From positions 1-64,000 of IMG/VR virus record IMGVR_UViG_3300037346_000668: 64,000 nt of DNA; one strand, 5' to 3'. The position numbers and the translations under genes were made by a program. This DNA comes from a virus. Below the pieces are notes generated by a model that made no database searches, had not been told where the DNA came from, and was given only the letters and a program-made list of their open reading frames with translations. The stretch's first letter is position 1, and each line of letters starts with the position of its first letter. Below, piece by piece: positions 34,528 to 43,700 of this stretch.

Positions 34528-35517
34528 TTATAGGTCGCTATAAAGATCCTCTAATGAATTTGTTGCACTAGGTGTGCTTGGGGAAGAAGCTGTAGCTGTA
34601 TTCTCGTATCCACTTACCTTAGTATTACTAACCTCATTATAAAGATTATTAGATGGATTGCTTGTTTGCGAAGCTTGTTGGCTCGGAGCAGGTCTAGAAG
34701 CCTGTGGTGCTGGTCTAGACGGAGCTGATGCTGAGCTACCAATGATTTCATTAAGAACTCTTTGCTCCGGTACGCTGTTTCTGATTACATTCATGATCTT
34801 ATCAGTAAGATCATCGTCCCAATCTTTATAATCAAAGCTTGTTAGATTCTTAGGTACTGCGTTTAAATATGAAAGAATAACCTCCATATCTTTCTGATTC
34901 TTCTCCATCGATTTACCATCAACTTTGATCGAAGTTTTCTCTCCCACAAAAGAGCATAAATCATAGTTATTCCACTCGCCAACTTTTCTTACACTTACTG
35001 AAAATTCCCTACCCTCGAAAAGATCGAAAGGATTGCACGGAGCTCCGTATTCTGGTTGTAGTTGTGCCTCGATCATATCATTAAGCTTTTTACCAAACTT
35101 AAAGATCATAACCTTTCCTTCCAATTCCGGTTTATTCTTATCCTGTACAATCTGAACAAGAGAATAGAAATCTTCCTTTCTTGCGAAGTTTTTAGATAAC
35201 TCCTGGTCAGCAGCAGAATGTGAATTTTTAAGTTTCCAGAATAAATCCTTTAATATTGATTTTTTACCAACAGTCGAAGGACAATCTGCAGAAAACCCAT
35301 CACCACTTACTGGATCTTTTAAATACACATAATATTTATGTATTTTTGATTTTGCTGGATTCTCTGGATTTGGCAGGAATCTAATTAATGATTTATAAAC
35401 TCCATCCTTACCATCTTCCGGGTATGGCTTATAAAAATCATCCTTGTCCCCACCTGTTGTTGGAACTTTTGTTACGAATGCCTCTGCATCCAAATTGAAA
35501 ATGTCTAAATTACTCAT
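34528..35517 (-). CDS. single-stranded DNA-binding protein (gp32-like)
   Basis: A 329-residue SSB, close to T4 gp32 (301 aa). The core includes SLIRFLPNPENP and KSKIHKYYVYLKDP, the early strands of the gp32 OB fold, and GREFSVSVRKVGEWNNYDLC. A flexible Ser/Pro/Ala-rich linker (about 265-310) leads to an acidic tail ending SLEDLYSDL, the usual docking tail for other replication proteins. The T4 zinc-binding residues are not evident. The leader and terminator suggest independent, self-regulated expression. Confidence 0.85.
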   Translation of the reverse strand: MSNLDIFNLDAEAFVTKVPTTGGDKDDFYKPYPEDGKDGVYKSLIRFLPNPENPAKSKIHKYYVYLKDPVSGDGFSADCPSTVGKKSILKDLFWKLKNSHSAADQELSKNFARKEDFYSLVQIVQDKNKPELEGKVMIFKFGKKLNDMIEAQLQPEYGAPCNPFDLFEGREFSVSVRKVGEWNNYDLCSFVGEKTSIKVDGKSMEKNQKDMEVILSYLNAVPKNLTSFDYKDWDDDLTDKIMNVIRNSVPEQRVLNEIIGSSASAPSRPAPQASRPAPSQQASQTSNPSNNLYNEVSNTKVSGYENTATASSPSTPSATNSLEDLYSDL

Positions 35518-35581
35518 CTTTCTTAAATTTTTTTAATTTGTTTTTTAATTTGTTTTTTAATTCTTTAAATTTTACTTCCAT
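35510..35581 (-). CDS. possible 23-codon leader peptide overlapping the gp32-like start
   Basis: An ATG at 35581, preceded by GAGGA about 15 nt earlier, opens a frame for a Lys-rich, amphipathic peptide, MEVKFKELKNKLKNKL and so on. It ends at a TAA that overlaps the gp32-like start region (ATGAGTAA). It may couple or tune SSB translation. It could equally be a chance reading of the A-rich repeat. Confidence 0.3.
   Translation of the reverse strand: MEVKFKELKNKLKNKLKKFKKDE
35529..35563 (-). repeat. 12-bp tandem repeat in the gp32-like leader
   Basis: Nearly three copies of the unit CAAATTAAAAAA (minus strand) lie 12-46 nt before the gp32-like start codon. The mRNA leader is thus unstructured and AU-rich, like the gp32-binding operator of T4 gene 32. 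Confidence 0.75.
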
Positions 35582-35663
35582 TTTTACTTTTGTTTCCTCT
35601 AATCTTATAATATTACATTTTTTTTATTTTTATTGACCTATTTCTTTAATACCGTACACTAAA

Positions 35664-35694
35664 ATAACACACGAATATATTTATTGTGTGTTAT
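35664..35694 (-). terminator. hairpin, possible weak terminator or regulator upstream of the gp32-like gene
   Basis: Perfect 9-bp arms ATAACACAC / GTGTGTTAT with a 13-nt loop. On the minus strand it is followed only by TTTTAG, so it is a weak terminator for the resolvase message or an RNA element of the gp32-like leader. Confidence 0.4.
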
Positions 35695-35763
35695 GTTGTA
35701 TATGTTAAAATTGTGATTGTATGTTCTATGAATTGGGTAGACCCTGATAAGGTCACAAGAAAA

Positions 35764-36480
35764 TTACACCAATTTCTTTGTAGTCTTTTTACTTTTAGAT
35801 TTCCCTTTAATAACTTCATTATTTCCTCTTAATTCCTCTTTTAAATACAAATTAATCCAAGTTGAATCAACAACATCGTCTATTGGCTTATTTATTGCCT
35901 TAGCTCCTGTTATCCATTCGTTTTTATTCTCTTCTAATATCTTACAGAATACATTTAAGTTTGTTTCATTCTCCCTTAAATTATATAATGCGTGGTATAA
36001 TTCATCCTTCTTAAATGTCCCCTTACCAGCAAATTTTTTAATTGTTGTTGGCGAAAAGACATAAAAATTTTCACTACCTATTTTTTCTATTATTCTCTCT
36101 CTTAAAAGCGCCGTTGCCATAGATATATCAACAAGTGAATTACCATTTGAAGAAAAACTTAGACCCTCCATTGCTACGTAAAATGTATCATCCCCCATAA
36201 CATCCAGGATAGAGCTCCAAAGTAATTCAACTATTTCTAGGAAATAACCCATTTTTTCCCTTTCCTTTGCAGAATATTCATCAGAAAATTCCTGCTTCCC
36301 TAATATTTTAATAATAAAATTATCATCAGAATCAAGTATAAAATATGGTTTTTTCTTATTTTTCAATAACGATTCAAATGTTCTATCAGATCTAGAAATT
36401 GATCCCCACACATATCTATTATTTTTCAAACAACAGAAAGAAGGGGAATTTAGTGAAAAATCGATTCCGACTAAATTCAT
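35764..36480 (-). CDS. RuvC-like Holliday junction resolvase (RNase H fold)
   Basis: A 238-residue nuclease. The acidic quartet of the RuvC type is visible: Asp in LVGIDFSLNSP, Glu in YVAMEGLSFSSNG, and the Asp pair in KPIDDVVDST. SPTTIKKFAGKGTFKKDEL is the substrate-facing segment common to phage RuvC-like proteins. It would resolve branches before packaging, the job of endonuclease VII (gp49) in T4. The basic C-terminal tail (KGKSKSKKTTKK) probably binds DNA. Confidence 0.82.
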   Translation of the reverse strand: MNLVGIDFSLNSPSFCCLKNNRYVWGSISRSDRTFESLLKNKKKPYFILDSDDNFIIKILGKQEFSDEYSAKEREKMGYFLEIVELLWSSILDVMGDDTFYVAMEGLSFSSNGNSLVDISMATALLRERIIEKIGSENFYVFSPTTIKKFAGKGTFKKDELYHALYNLRENETNLNVFCKILEENKNEWITGAKAINKPIDDVVDSTWINLYLKEELRGNNEVIKGKSKSKKTTKKLV

Positions 36481-36490
36481 ATATTTAACT

Positions 36491-36727
36491 TTACTGGTTA
36501 ATATCCTGTTTTTGTCCGGTCGAACCGGTTGTTCCGTAAACCTTAGCTAGTTTACTAAAGCATGACTTAACCTGCTCTTCACTAAGACAATCTATAATAT
36601 CATCTAAAACTCTTCTATCGTTACCACAAGCAGCAATTAATAGATTTTTCATATGATCTTTTTCACTATATAGTGGTTGTCCGTATTTTGCCTCGTTTAC
36701 CTCTTTTAAATTTGAGAATGTTTTCAT
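36491..36727 (-). CDS. hypothetical protein with targeting-type N-terminus, 78 aa
   Basis: Begins MKTFSNLKEVNEAKYGQP; E-V-N-E|A is an ideal T4-type prohead protease site. The rest has a helical pattern (NLLIAACGNDRRVLDDII) and no known domain. Its GATATATA motif abuts the stop codon of the neighbouring tail gene, making it a separate late unit. Confidence 0.7.
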   Translation of the reverse strand: MKTFSNLKEVNEAKYGQPLYSEKDHMKNLLIAACGNDRRVLDDIIDCLSEEQVKSCFSKLAKVYGTTGSTGQKQDINQ

Positions 36728-36747
36728 TTTTAATTTGTTTGTTTAAG

Positions 36748-36755
36748 TATATATC
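36748..36755 (-). promoter_or_regulatory. GATATATA motif
   Basis: Minus-strand octamer ending 20 nt before the start at 36727 and touching the stop of the gene at 36755. Candidate late promoter. Confidence 0.45.
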
Positions 36756-37303
36756 TACTTTGCTTCCAGAACTATATCGATATAGTTACATTTGAATCCA
36801 AGTGTAAATGGTGTAAATTGATTTGTATTTGAAGCATAACTAAGCTGTAATTCGGAATATGACGTCAATATTGTTCCCTGAAATGTAACAGACATCACTA
36901 TATTTCCCTCATTATCCATGATTCTCAATGGGAGATCTTGTAGATGTAGCTGCGGATTTTCGAAATTCAAAAAATGAAGTATTGTATCTAACATTATAAA
37001 ATAGTTTATAAATCCATCAGCATTCTTGAAGCCAACAGTAAAATCTTGTGAAAATAGATCCTGAACAGGCGTTGAACTTTTATATGATATTTTCTTCCCA
37101 AGATTTCTAACTTGCTCAACCGAATCTATATTCATCCCAGGAAATCCGATAGTTTGAATGGTACTGTTCATATAATCATTTATATTATCAAACGGTATGG
37201 GCTGTTTTTTAATATATGGCAGGTATTTATCAACGACAACAGGTGGGAAGAATCCCCTAGGAAAAACAAAATAAAAACTATTACCTTTCGGATTTAATAA
37301 CAT
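36755..37303 (-). CDS. tail-tube or baseplate-type structural protein, 182 aa (probable)
   Basis: Beta-rich, 182 residues. FTVGFKNADGFINYFIMLDTI followed by LPLRIMDNEGNIVMSVTFQG and FTPFTLGFKCNYIDI resembles tail tube/hub proteins of contractile phages, where a barrel strand pair ends in a conserved F-x-(C/V)-x-Y. It lies at the downstream end of the tail gene block. Inference from pattern and context. Confidence 0.5.
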   Translation of the reverse strand: MLLNPKGNSFYFVFPRGFFPPVVVDKYLPYIKKQPIPFDNINDYMNSTIQTIGFPGMNIDSVEQVRNLGKKISYKSSTPVQDLFSQDFTVGFKNADGFINYFIMLDTILHFLNFENPQLHLQDLPLRIMDNEGNIVMSVTFQGTILTSYSELQLSYASNTNQFTPFTLGFKCNYIDIVLEAK

Positions 37304-37324
37304 CTTCTAATCAATTTTTTTAAA

Positions 37325-39679
37325 TTAAATACCAAAAATACCTCTTCCACCCAACTTTCTTAGTGTTGCTGGTGCTAATATACCTTTACCTGCTTTAATA
37401 ACATCAGCCTTGGTTATTTTAGGATATTTGATTCTTCCTGGTTTTCCAGGATTAAGGAAATAGTTAGTTATCGTTTGATCTGCCCAACCGATAGCTTTAT
37501 ATCCCCGCATTTCAGCACTAAGAGATGCTATCATAGCACTTCCCATTAGTGTTTGATTTGTTGATACAGATGCTGGAGCTCCTATTCCTTTAATTCCTGA
37601 ACCTGAGGTAGCAGGAAGTATAGATCTTATTGAAGGAATAGGCGCATTTAGGGTTTCTAGAATGTCTACACTAGCTCCGGTAGCTCCAGTCGTAGATAAA
37701 TTAGTAGATCCAGTAGCTCCTGTAGCAAAATCTTCTTCACCATTCTTTTTCCAATATCCCCAATACATAACGGAGTTTGAATTATTGACAGGTGTTAATA
37801 TATTATTATGAGCAGCAGTATTAACATAATTGTTTGCCCCTTTTATATTATTATTTGAATCTCTCCTGTCAGAAATAACATTTTCTATTGTTTTTTCTAA
37901 AACATTATTAGTAACACCACTATTAACAGTTACAGTGCTTTTATCCGTTGCTGAAAGAGATGTTTGGTTTATAGATACACCATTAGTTATAAAGAATCTT
38001 CTATCGCTTAGCTGTAGAATCCTACTGGCAGCAGATTCATCAATCTTAAATGCAATCTCACCTAATGCTGGACTTGCTATATTATTATCCTTCAGAGATG
38101 GCATCTGTATTTTACTTCCACTAAGATATATAAACGAGATATTAAATTCACCAGAACTAGTAAGATCTATTGGTACAGGATCTCCAGAGGGTCCGCTTTT
38201 TATAAATTTGAATTTTATATAGGTGTCAAATGGGGATATAGCTATCGTCAATTTACCAGTGCCAACAGCGGTACTAGTAGAAGCACCTGTATCAACTCTT
38301 AGTGAATTATTAGTAAAAGTGAGACTATCCATACTCGCTGTAACATAGTTCTGATTTATAAAAACGTTAGTATATTTCAATATTTCCCTAGGAGCAGGTG
38401 AATTACTTCCCATGTTTATTGATGGCTGTGAGTATATTCTATTGTATATTTTCTGTACCTGTGGGAATGTGCTCAGCTGTATGGGCTTTATTTTTAATCC
38501 CCATTCGGAGGGATTACTAGATGAATATGATGATATTCTTATAGTTCTACTCTGATCTGCACTGTTAATTAATGTCATAGTATATCTCAAGGTAAAACTT
38601 ACAGCAACACCGGCATTTCTAACTATTGGTCTATAATAATTTGGTGAATCGTATGCAGTTGTTTGAATTGAATCAAAATATGAAGTTCTTATAAGTGAAG
38701 CACCTATCTGTTCAAGTACTTCTATCTGATGACCTATATAATAAGCATTACCAAGTGAATTTTGAAATAATATAAAATCCTCAATAAATCCCTCATTGTC
38801 AGTTGCATAAAATTCAAAGAATTCCCCTCTATCTGAGGGTCTTATCGTTGCACCTATGTTTGAAAATTGATCCTCCTGTTCAAGAGACAATGTTGCTATC
38901 TTTGATGAATCATATTTAGCATAACCTGCATAATCAACAGTACTCTGAATCTGCCATGCTGATATTCTGATTGGTGCATTATAAACAAAACCAAATCCAC
39001 TATGACTTATTAAGCCAGCTAGAGTCTGCGGTTTAAATCCAGGTGATGATGCCTGATATTTATTGTTCATATCCCTAAGATTAGGGATCTTTATTTCTAT
39101 GTACTTATCATAGATATTTGAACCTATAGTAACAGGGTTTGGGTTTAGATTATAATCATCATTAGTTCCCTTTTTTATTAATATTTGGGAAACCGTGACC
39201 AGAGTTGTATCAACATCTTCATAATCAACGGACATTATTAATCCATCAGTATTACCAAGATTATAACCTGCTCTTATGTGATATCTAATAGAATCATAGA
39301 TAACGAGAAGATTTGAAGGAAAGACCGTAGGTAAATTGATACTGTTTGTTAGCTCATCAGAATAGTCATTGAAGGGTATAATAAGATTTGAATCAAGCGT
39401 AACAAATGAATTTTCGCCGATCTTAACAACACTATTTTGTGTCGTGTTATGAGTTATTTGATAATCATTATTAGGATTGAATATCTGAACCGCACCTGAT
39501 CTGAACCCATTTATAAGTTTATCGTAACCAACAGTCGATGGACCACTATTTACGAAATGTGTTTCCGGTTGAGGTTGGTCCGCATACATATACTCCATAA
39601 GTAAATATGGTGTTATCTGAACGAACTTAGAAGATGTGCTAAATGCCATTTTATTTTTTATTTTCCAAATTGAAGCCAC
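37325..39679 (-). CDS. large virion structural protein, 784 aa
   Basis: Beta-rich, Ser/Thr/Asn-rich throughout, with a GATGSTNLSTTGATGAS patch near residue 650 and a basic, Gly-rich C-terminus (ATLRKLGGRGIFGI). No catalytic motif. Probably a tail, baseplate or fibre-connector protein. The start overlaps the membrane-anchored gene upstream by 22 bp, implying coupled translation. Confidence 0.7.
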   Translation of the reverse strand: MASIWKIKNKMAFSTSSKFVQITPYLLMEYMYADQPQPETHFVNSGPSTVGYDKLINGFRSGAVQIFNPNNDYQITHNTTQNSVVKIGENSFVTLDSNLIIPFNDYSDELTNSINLPTVFPSNLLVIYDSIRYHIRAGYNLGNTDGLIMSVDYEDVDTTLVTVSQILIKKGTNDDYNLNPNPVTIGSNIYDKYIEIKIPNLRDMNNKYQASSPGFKPQTLAGLISHSGFGFVYNAPIRISAWQIQSTVDYAGYAKYDSSKIATLSLEQEDQFSNIGATIRPSDRGEFFEFYATDNEGFIEDFILFQNSLGNAYYIGHQIEVLEQIGASLIRTSYFDSIQTTAYDSPNYYRPIVRNAGVAVSFTLRYTMTLINSADQSRTIRISSYSSSNPSEWGLKIKPIQLSTFPQVQKIYNRIYSQPSINMGSNSPAPREILKYTNVFINQNYVTASMDSLTFTNNSLRVDTGASTSTAVGTGKLTIAISPFDTYIKFKFIKSGPSGDPVPIDLTSSGEFNISFIYLSGSKIQMPSLKDNNIASPALGEIAFKIDESAASRILQLSDRRFFITNGVSINQTSLSATDKSTVTVNSGVTNNVLEKTIENVISDRRDSNNNIKGANNYVNTAAHNNILTPVNNSNSVMYWGYWKKNGEEDFATGATGSTNLSTTGATGASVDILETLNAPIPSIRSILPATSGSGIKGIGAPASVSTNQTLMGSAMIASLSAEMRGYKAIGWADQTITNYFLNPGKPGRIKYPKITKADVIKAGKGILAPATLRKLGGRGIFGI

Positions 39680-40506
39680 TTAGGGGAGTAGCTTATCCCA
39701 AATCCTACATAATATCCAGGGTATATACCAGTGGTATTTCCATGAAGACCATATCCAACCTGAAGTCCAAGGCCAAAAGGTTTTCTTGCTGCTTTTAAAG
39801 CTGCTCTTGTATCAGGATCGTCAGTAATATCGAAAGAATTAACGTCACTAAAAGTCATGTCTGGAAATGTCGTACTAACTCTAGTCATAAGCCTCTTAGA
39901 CTTTGGCTCTCTATAAATACCAGTAACTATATCAATTTTTTGATTAACCGACAATTCAGTTTCACCTGGAATGACTTTTCCTATATACTTTGTAGAATCC
40001 GAAGGATCCCTATTTATCTCCAATCTGTATCCCGTTTTACCTGCTATTTTAAGCTGATTGTTACCTACTAATTTTGGATTATAAGTAAAAGTTATATATT
40101 CATTCCCATTTGGGTCCTTAACTATAGTAGAAGGTATGGATTTAAAATTTCCATCATATTGTCCTGTTGTCTGTATAACTATATTAGGCGTCGTACCTCT
40201 TCCATTAGACTTCAACCCAAGTTGATGTATAAGTTCTTTCTGATCGTCGCTTAATTCAGCTACAGTGAGCTCGTACGCGGACTTCTCAACTATAGCGTGA
40301 TTAAGATCTCTCTTTATAGTTCTAACAGAATCCTGCGAAGCAAGATAATTATTATGCTGTCTTTTAGCTTCTGCTTTAGCGGCATCAGCAGCTCCGCATT
40401 GTTTCAGCAAAGACATTACAACAATTGCAAGTGTAGCAATAAGAAATATTCTGCTACCCATCACGTCGGTAATTTTTTTAAAATTTCCTCTAGTAAAATA
40501 ATTCAT
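39658..40506 (-). CDS. membrane-anchored coiled-coil protein, DUF6808-like (possible spanin)
   Basis: A 282-residue protein. An N-terminal transmembrane segment (IFLIATLAIVVMSLL, about 20-34) is followed by a Lys/Glu helical region, then a beta region. The C-terminus GLGLQVGYGLHGNT ... YYVGFGISYSP has the Gly/aromatic alternation of DUF6808-type proteins of Bacteroides phages. Its layout suggests an Rz/i-spanin-like envelope protein or a membrane sensor. Function not established. Confidence 0.5.
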   Translation of the reverse strand: MNYFTRGNFKKITDVMGSRIFLIATLAIVVMSLLKQCGAADAAKAEAKRQHNNYLASQDSVRTIKRDLNHAIVEKSAYELTVAELSDDQKELIHQLGLKSNGRGTTPNIVIQTTGQYDGNFKSIPSTIVKDPNGNEYITFTYNPKLVGNNQLKIAGKTGYRLEINRDPSDSTKYIGKVIPGETELSVNQKIDIVTGIYREPKSKRLMTRVSTTFPDMTFSDVNSFDITDDPDTRAALKAARKPFGLGLQVGYGLHGNTTGIYPGYYVGFGISYSPKWLQFGK

Positions 40507-40512
40507 CTTGAT

Positions 40513-40755
40513 TTATTCTTTTTTCCATGTTAGAGTAAGTGGATCTAATGATCCATTCCCATATTTTTTGGTTAAATCCTTTATAAAAGATTTCTCAGAT
40601 TCTCTGCATTTTTCAAGATCAGATATTAATTTGAATGATCGATCATCCATAATCTTAATAGATTCCTCTATTTTAAAAATTTCCTGGTGGACTTTTATGA
40701 ATTTTTTGGATAATCTTAATAATCTTTCCTTTTCTTGGTCTGTTAGATCTTTCAT
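40513..40755 (-). CDS. small coiled-coil protein, 80 aa
   Basis: Almost entirely helical with heptad-like spacing (ERLLRLSKKFIKVHQEIFKI) and ending LDPLTLTWKKE. Six nt from the membrane-anchored protein gene downstream, so probably its partner, for example an envelope or baseplate component. GATATATA lies 15 nt upstream. Confidence 0.6.
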   Translation of the reverse strand: MKDLTDQEKERLLRLSKKFIKVHQEIFKIEESIKIMDDRSFKLISDLEKCRESEKSFIKDLTKKYGNGSLDPLTLTWKKE

Positions 40756-40770
40756 AATTTATTGTTTTAT

Positions 40771-40778
40771 TATATATC
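40771..40778 (-). promoter_or_regulatory. GATATATA motif
   Basis: Minus-strand octamer ending 15 nt before the start of the coiled-coil gene at 40755. Candidate late promoter for the genes down to 37325. Confidence 0.45.
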
Positions 40779-40799
40779 AATTTTTTTATTAATCTATAT

Positions 40800-43700
40800 T
40801 TATGGTTCAGCAATGTATAGTATTTTATTATGGACTAATATACCATTAGCATAATAGGTATGGTTACCTTCTATTTCTAAATTATATACTTTAATTGGTT
40901 TATCATAACTTATTTCAGTAATTCCTTCAATAACTACTTGTTTATCAAATTCGTTTAATGCTATGTCACCTTCAATCAATTGAGATACTTCTAAATCATG
41001 TAATTGTAGTGAAGTACTTGGATCGAATGAGCTCCAACCTTTATCAATTATCCAAAATGGATGTTCTGGCGTACATTGTATAGAAGTTCCATCCGCAAAA
41101 TCTAATAATATAAGATTAACAGCAAATGGTTGTATTAAAGCTTTTACTATGCCAATTTCATTTTCTTCGTATTCTTCATTATAAGTTAAAATTTCATTTT
41201 TAACTTTAACTTCTTCAATTAACATCTTAATTCCATCCGGCAATGTAATGTACGTTCCTTCTACAAAACATCCACCACCATTACTACCGGATGATATAGA
41301 CTTAGATTGGGCCACGCATGATATATCATAGCTAAATCCGCTTTCTATCGTAATAGGATTTGAAAAATTATTAATTGTACCGCTCTCTGTTGTATTACCC
41401 GAAAATAAAACGGCAGTAATGCCGGTAGCCAATGATGTTCTAGTTATTAGAAGAGATGCATAAATACCCATGTATGTTGAACTACTACCGGAAGAAACCG
41501 ATGCATATATTTGATCGCCGACAGAATACGAAAGAGTACCATTACCTGAGATTTCTCTAAGAAGTACCCTATTAATAGTGGAAGTACCATTCTTGAATAT
41601 ATTACAGGATCCAGTTTGATTTCTATTAAATTCCCACGTAACAGTAGCACTTTGGCTTGTATTTGTTACTGGCGGTCCAGCTACTGAATAAACTCCGTTA
41701 CTGCCAAAATCAACATATCCGCTAATACCCTGACAATTTTTATAAAAAAGACGGGGAACAATATTAGCTGTGCTTGTTTTCGAAACCCACATAAGATCCA
41801 CATATTGGCATCCGGTAACACCAGTAGAGAAATTAACATACGATGTTACTGCTGTTGGTAATCCGGTATCAAATACCAATCCACTTATATAGCGAAGTTT
41901 AGGATCATTACCAGGATCATTTAGGAAAACTCTATAATTTGTTGTTGTACCGTCAGTATACACCGGGATATAATCACTGGATAGCGAGGATGGAACCTTA
42001 AGGTATACTCCGCCAATAGCACCAGATCCCGAAAATATAGTATTTAGAAATCCACCAACATAGGTAAATTTATTATTTACACTATCTAGTAACATTTTTT
42101 TGACCAGCCCTATAGGATAGGTATAGCCTGAATTTATAGTTCCGGGGCTTACCGGATTATGATATATCGATGCTGTAGTATCAATCATGCCAGTATTAAA
42201 CAATCTTACATATCCAGGTGTTGTGCTTCCATTATAGGTACTAAATCTACCGCCAACATAAACATAATCGTTTGTAAAATCAGTAGTAAAAATAAGATCA
42301 TTCACAATATCATTAAATCCGGTACCTGTTGAAAATGTAGTATCGAGATAAAAGTTAGATGCATTCTCATAATATCTCGCTATTCTGTTTCTTGGTGTTG
42401 AATTTATGGAGGTGAATGTTCCGCCTATATATACATAATAATCGATAGGGTTATATTTTACAACCGAAATTGCGGCATCGCTACTTATAAATGGTGAGAA
42501 TGTCATGCTACTAAATCCAGTACTAATATATTTGTTTGCAGTTGTTGCATTTATTTGTATTAGATTTATTGTCGGAAATGATGTTCCTGTTGAATTATTA
42601 TAGGTTGAAAAAGTTCCACCTATAATTATATTTCCTGATGGCATTATATCCAAACAGTATGGTATATTTGATCCTCCAATAAATCCCTGTCCGGAAAGCG
42701 AGCAAAATGGGGATATAAGCTGTCCCCTAGTTGCACCTACACCAGTTATTTTTACTAATTTATTTCGTGATGTGGTGTTATATGATGAGAAATTACCAAC
42801 AGCTATTATATTGTTACTTCCATCGAGTATTGCTTTATTAATAATAGCACCAGAATTGAATCCACCGTTTAAATTACTATTAAATGTCGAATCAATTTCA
42901 CCATCAAGATTCATTGATATGATTGACCACTTATTACTACTGTGCAAAAATGATCCATATACAAATATTTTACTTGTTGAATATGTGCCAGTATTATATA
43001 ATAATATACCATTAACGCTTAATACTGTATTTATGCTTATAGCGGAAATATTAGTTCTAAAAGTTGTGTTCAGTGACCCATTAGAATTAATTTTACATAT
43101 ACCTAATACTGTAGTAAGAGAACCGGTTTTAATTGGTTGTTCGTTATAATATTTGAAGTTACCAACACATATGATGCTACCGTCGGATAGTCTCACTGCA
43201 TCATTAACTATAGCATTATATTGATTCAATCCAGTTAAATCCACCTTAAAACCACTACCAAATATATTGAGTGGTGCAGAGTAATTAAAATTCATATCAG
43301 TCTCGCCAATCTTATAACTGTTTATAGAATCGCTTGTTGCACTACCATATGCAGTAGGTGTAGCAATTATATTATCATTTTCCCATGTTGTATTTGATGA
43401 TAGATCAAACACATCAACAAGATTACTGGTTGTTGTGGTTAGATATGCTCTAGCACTCAAACTTGTTGTCGATTGTCTTATTTCTTTAACTTTTTTAACA
43501 TGGTACGAAAAAGGTCCACCGGTTCCACCTGTATAACCTCCTGTTGATCCGATAATAGTTTGTGCAAAATTACCACTAGAAACAGATCCACTTGGTTTAG
43601 CAGATAGTATAGGATTTCCAGTATAATCATTGAATGTAAATGCAGTAGAATTCCCTGATATCACATCAGCAGAAATACCATTTTGATATGAAGGTGATGA

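Noticed and set aside
35518-35763. tRNA or other structured RNA gene in the largest gap
   Set aside because: No cloverleaf or acceptor-like ends could be found by eye; only one hairpin and an AU-rich leader are visible.
40800-41280. A standard splicing intein in the fibre gene
   Set aside because: There is no nucleophile at +1 and only eight residues after the Asn, so ordinary protein splicing is not expected; it was called Hint/BIL-like instead.
42000-43300. Repeats in the fibre gene as a possible CRISPR or DNA repeat array
   Set aside because: The periodicity is at protein level (delta-60/propeller-like blades) with degenerate DNA, not identical repeats with spacers.
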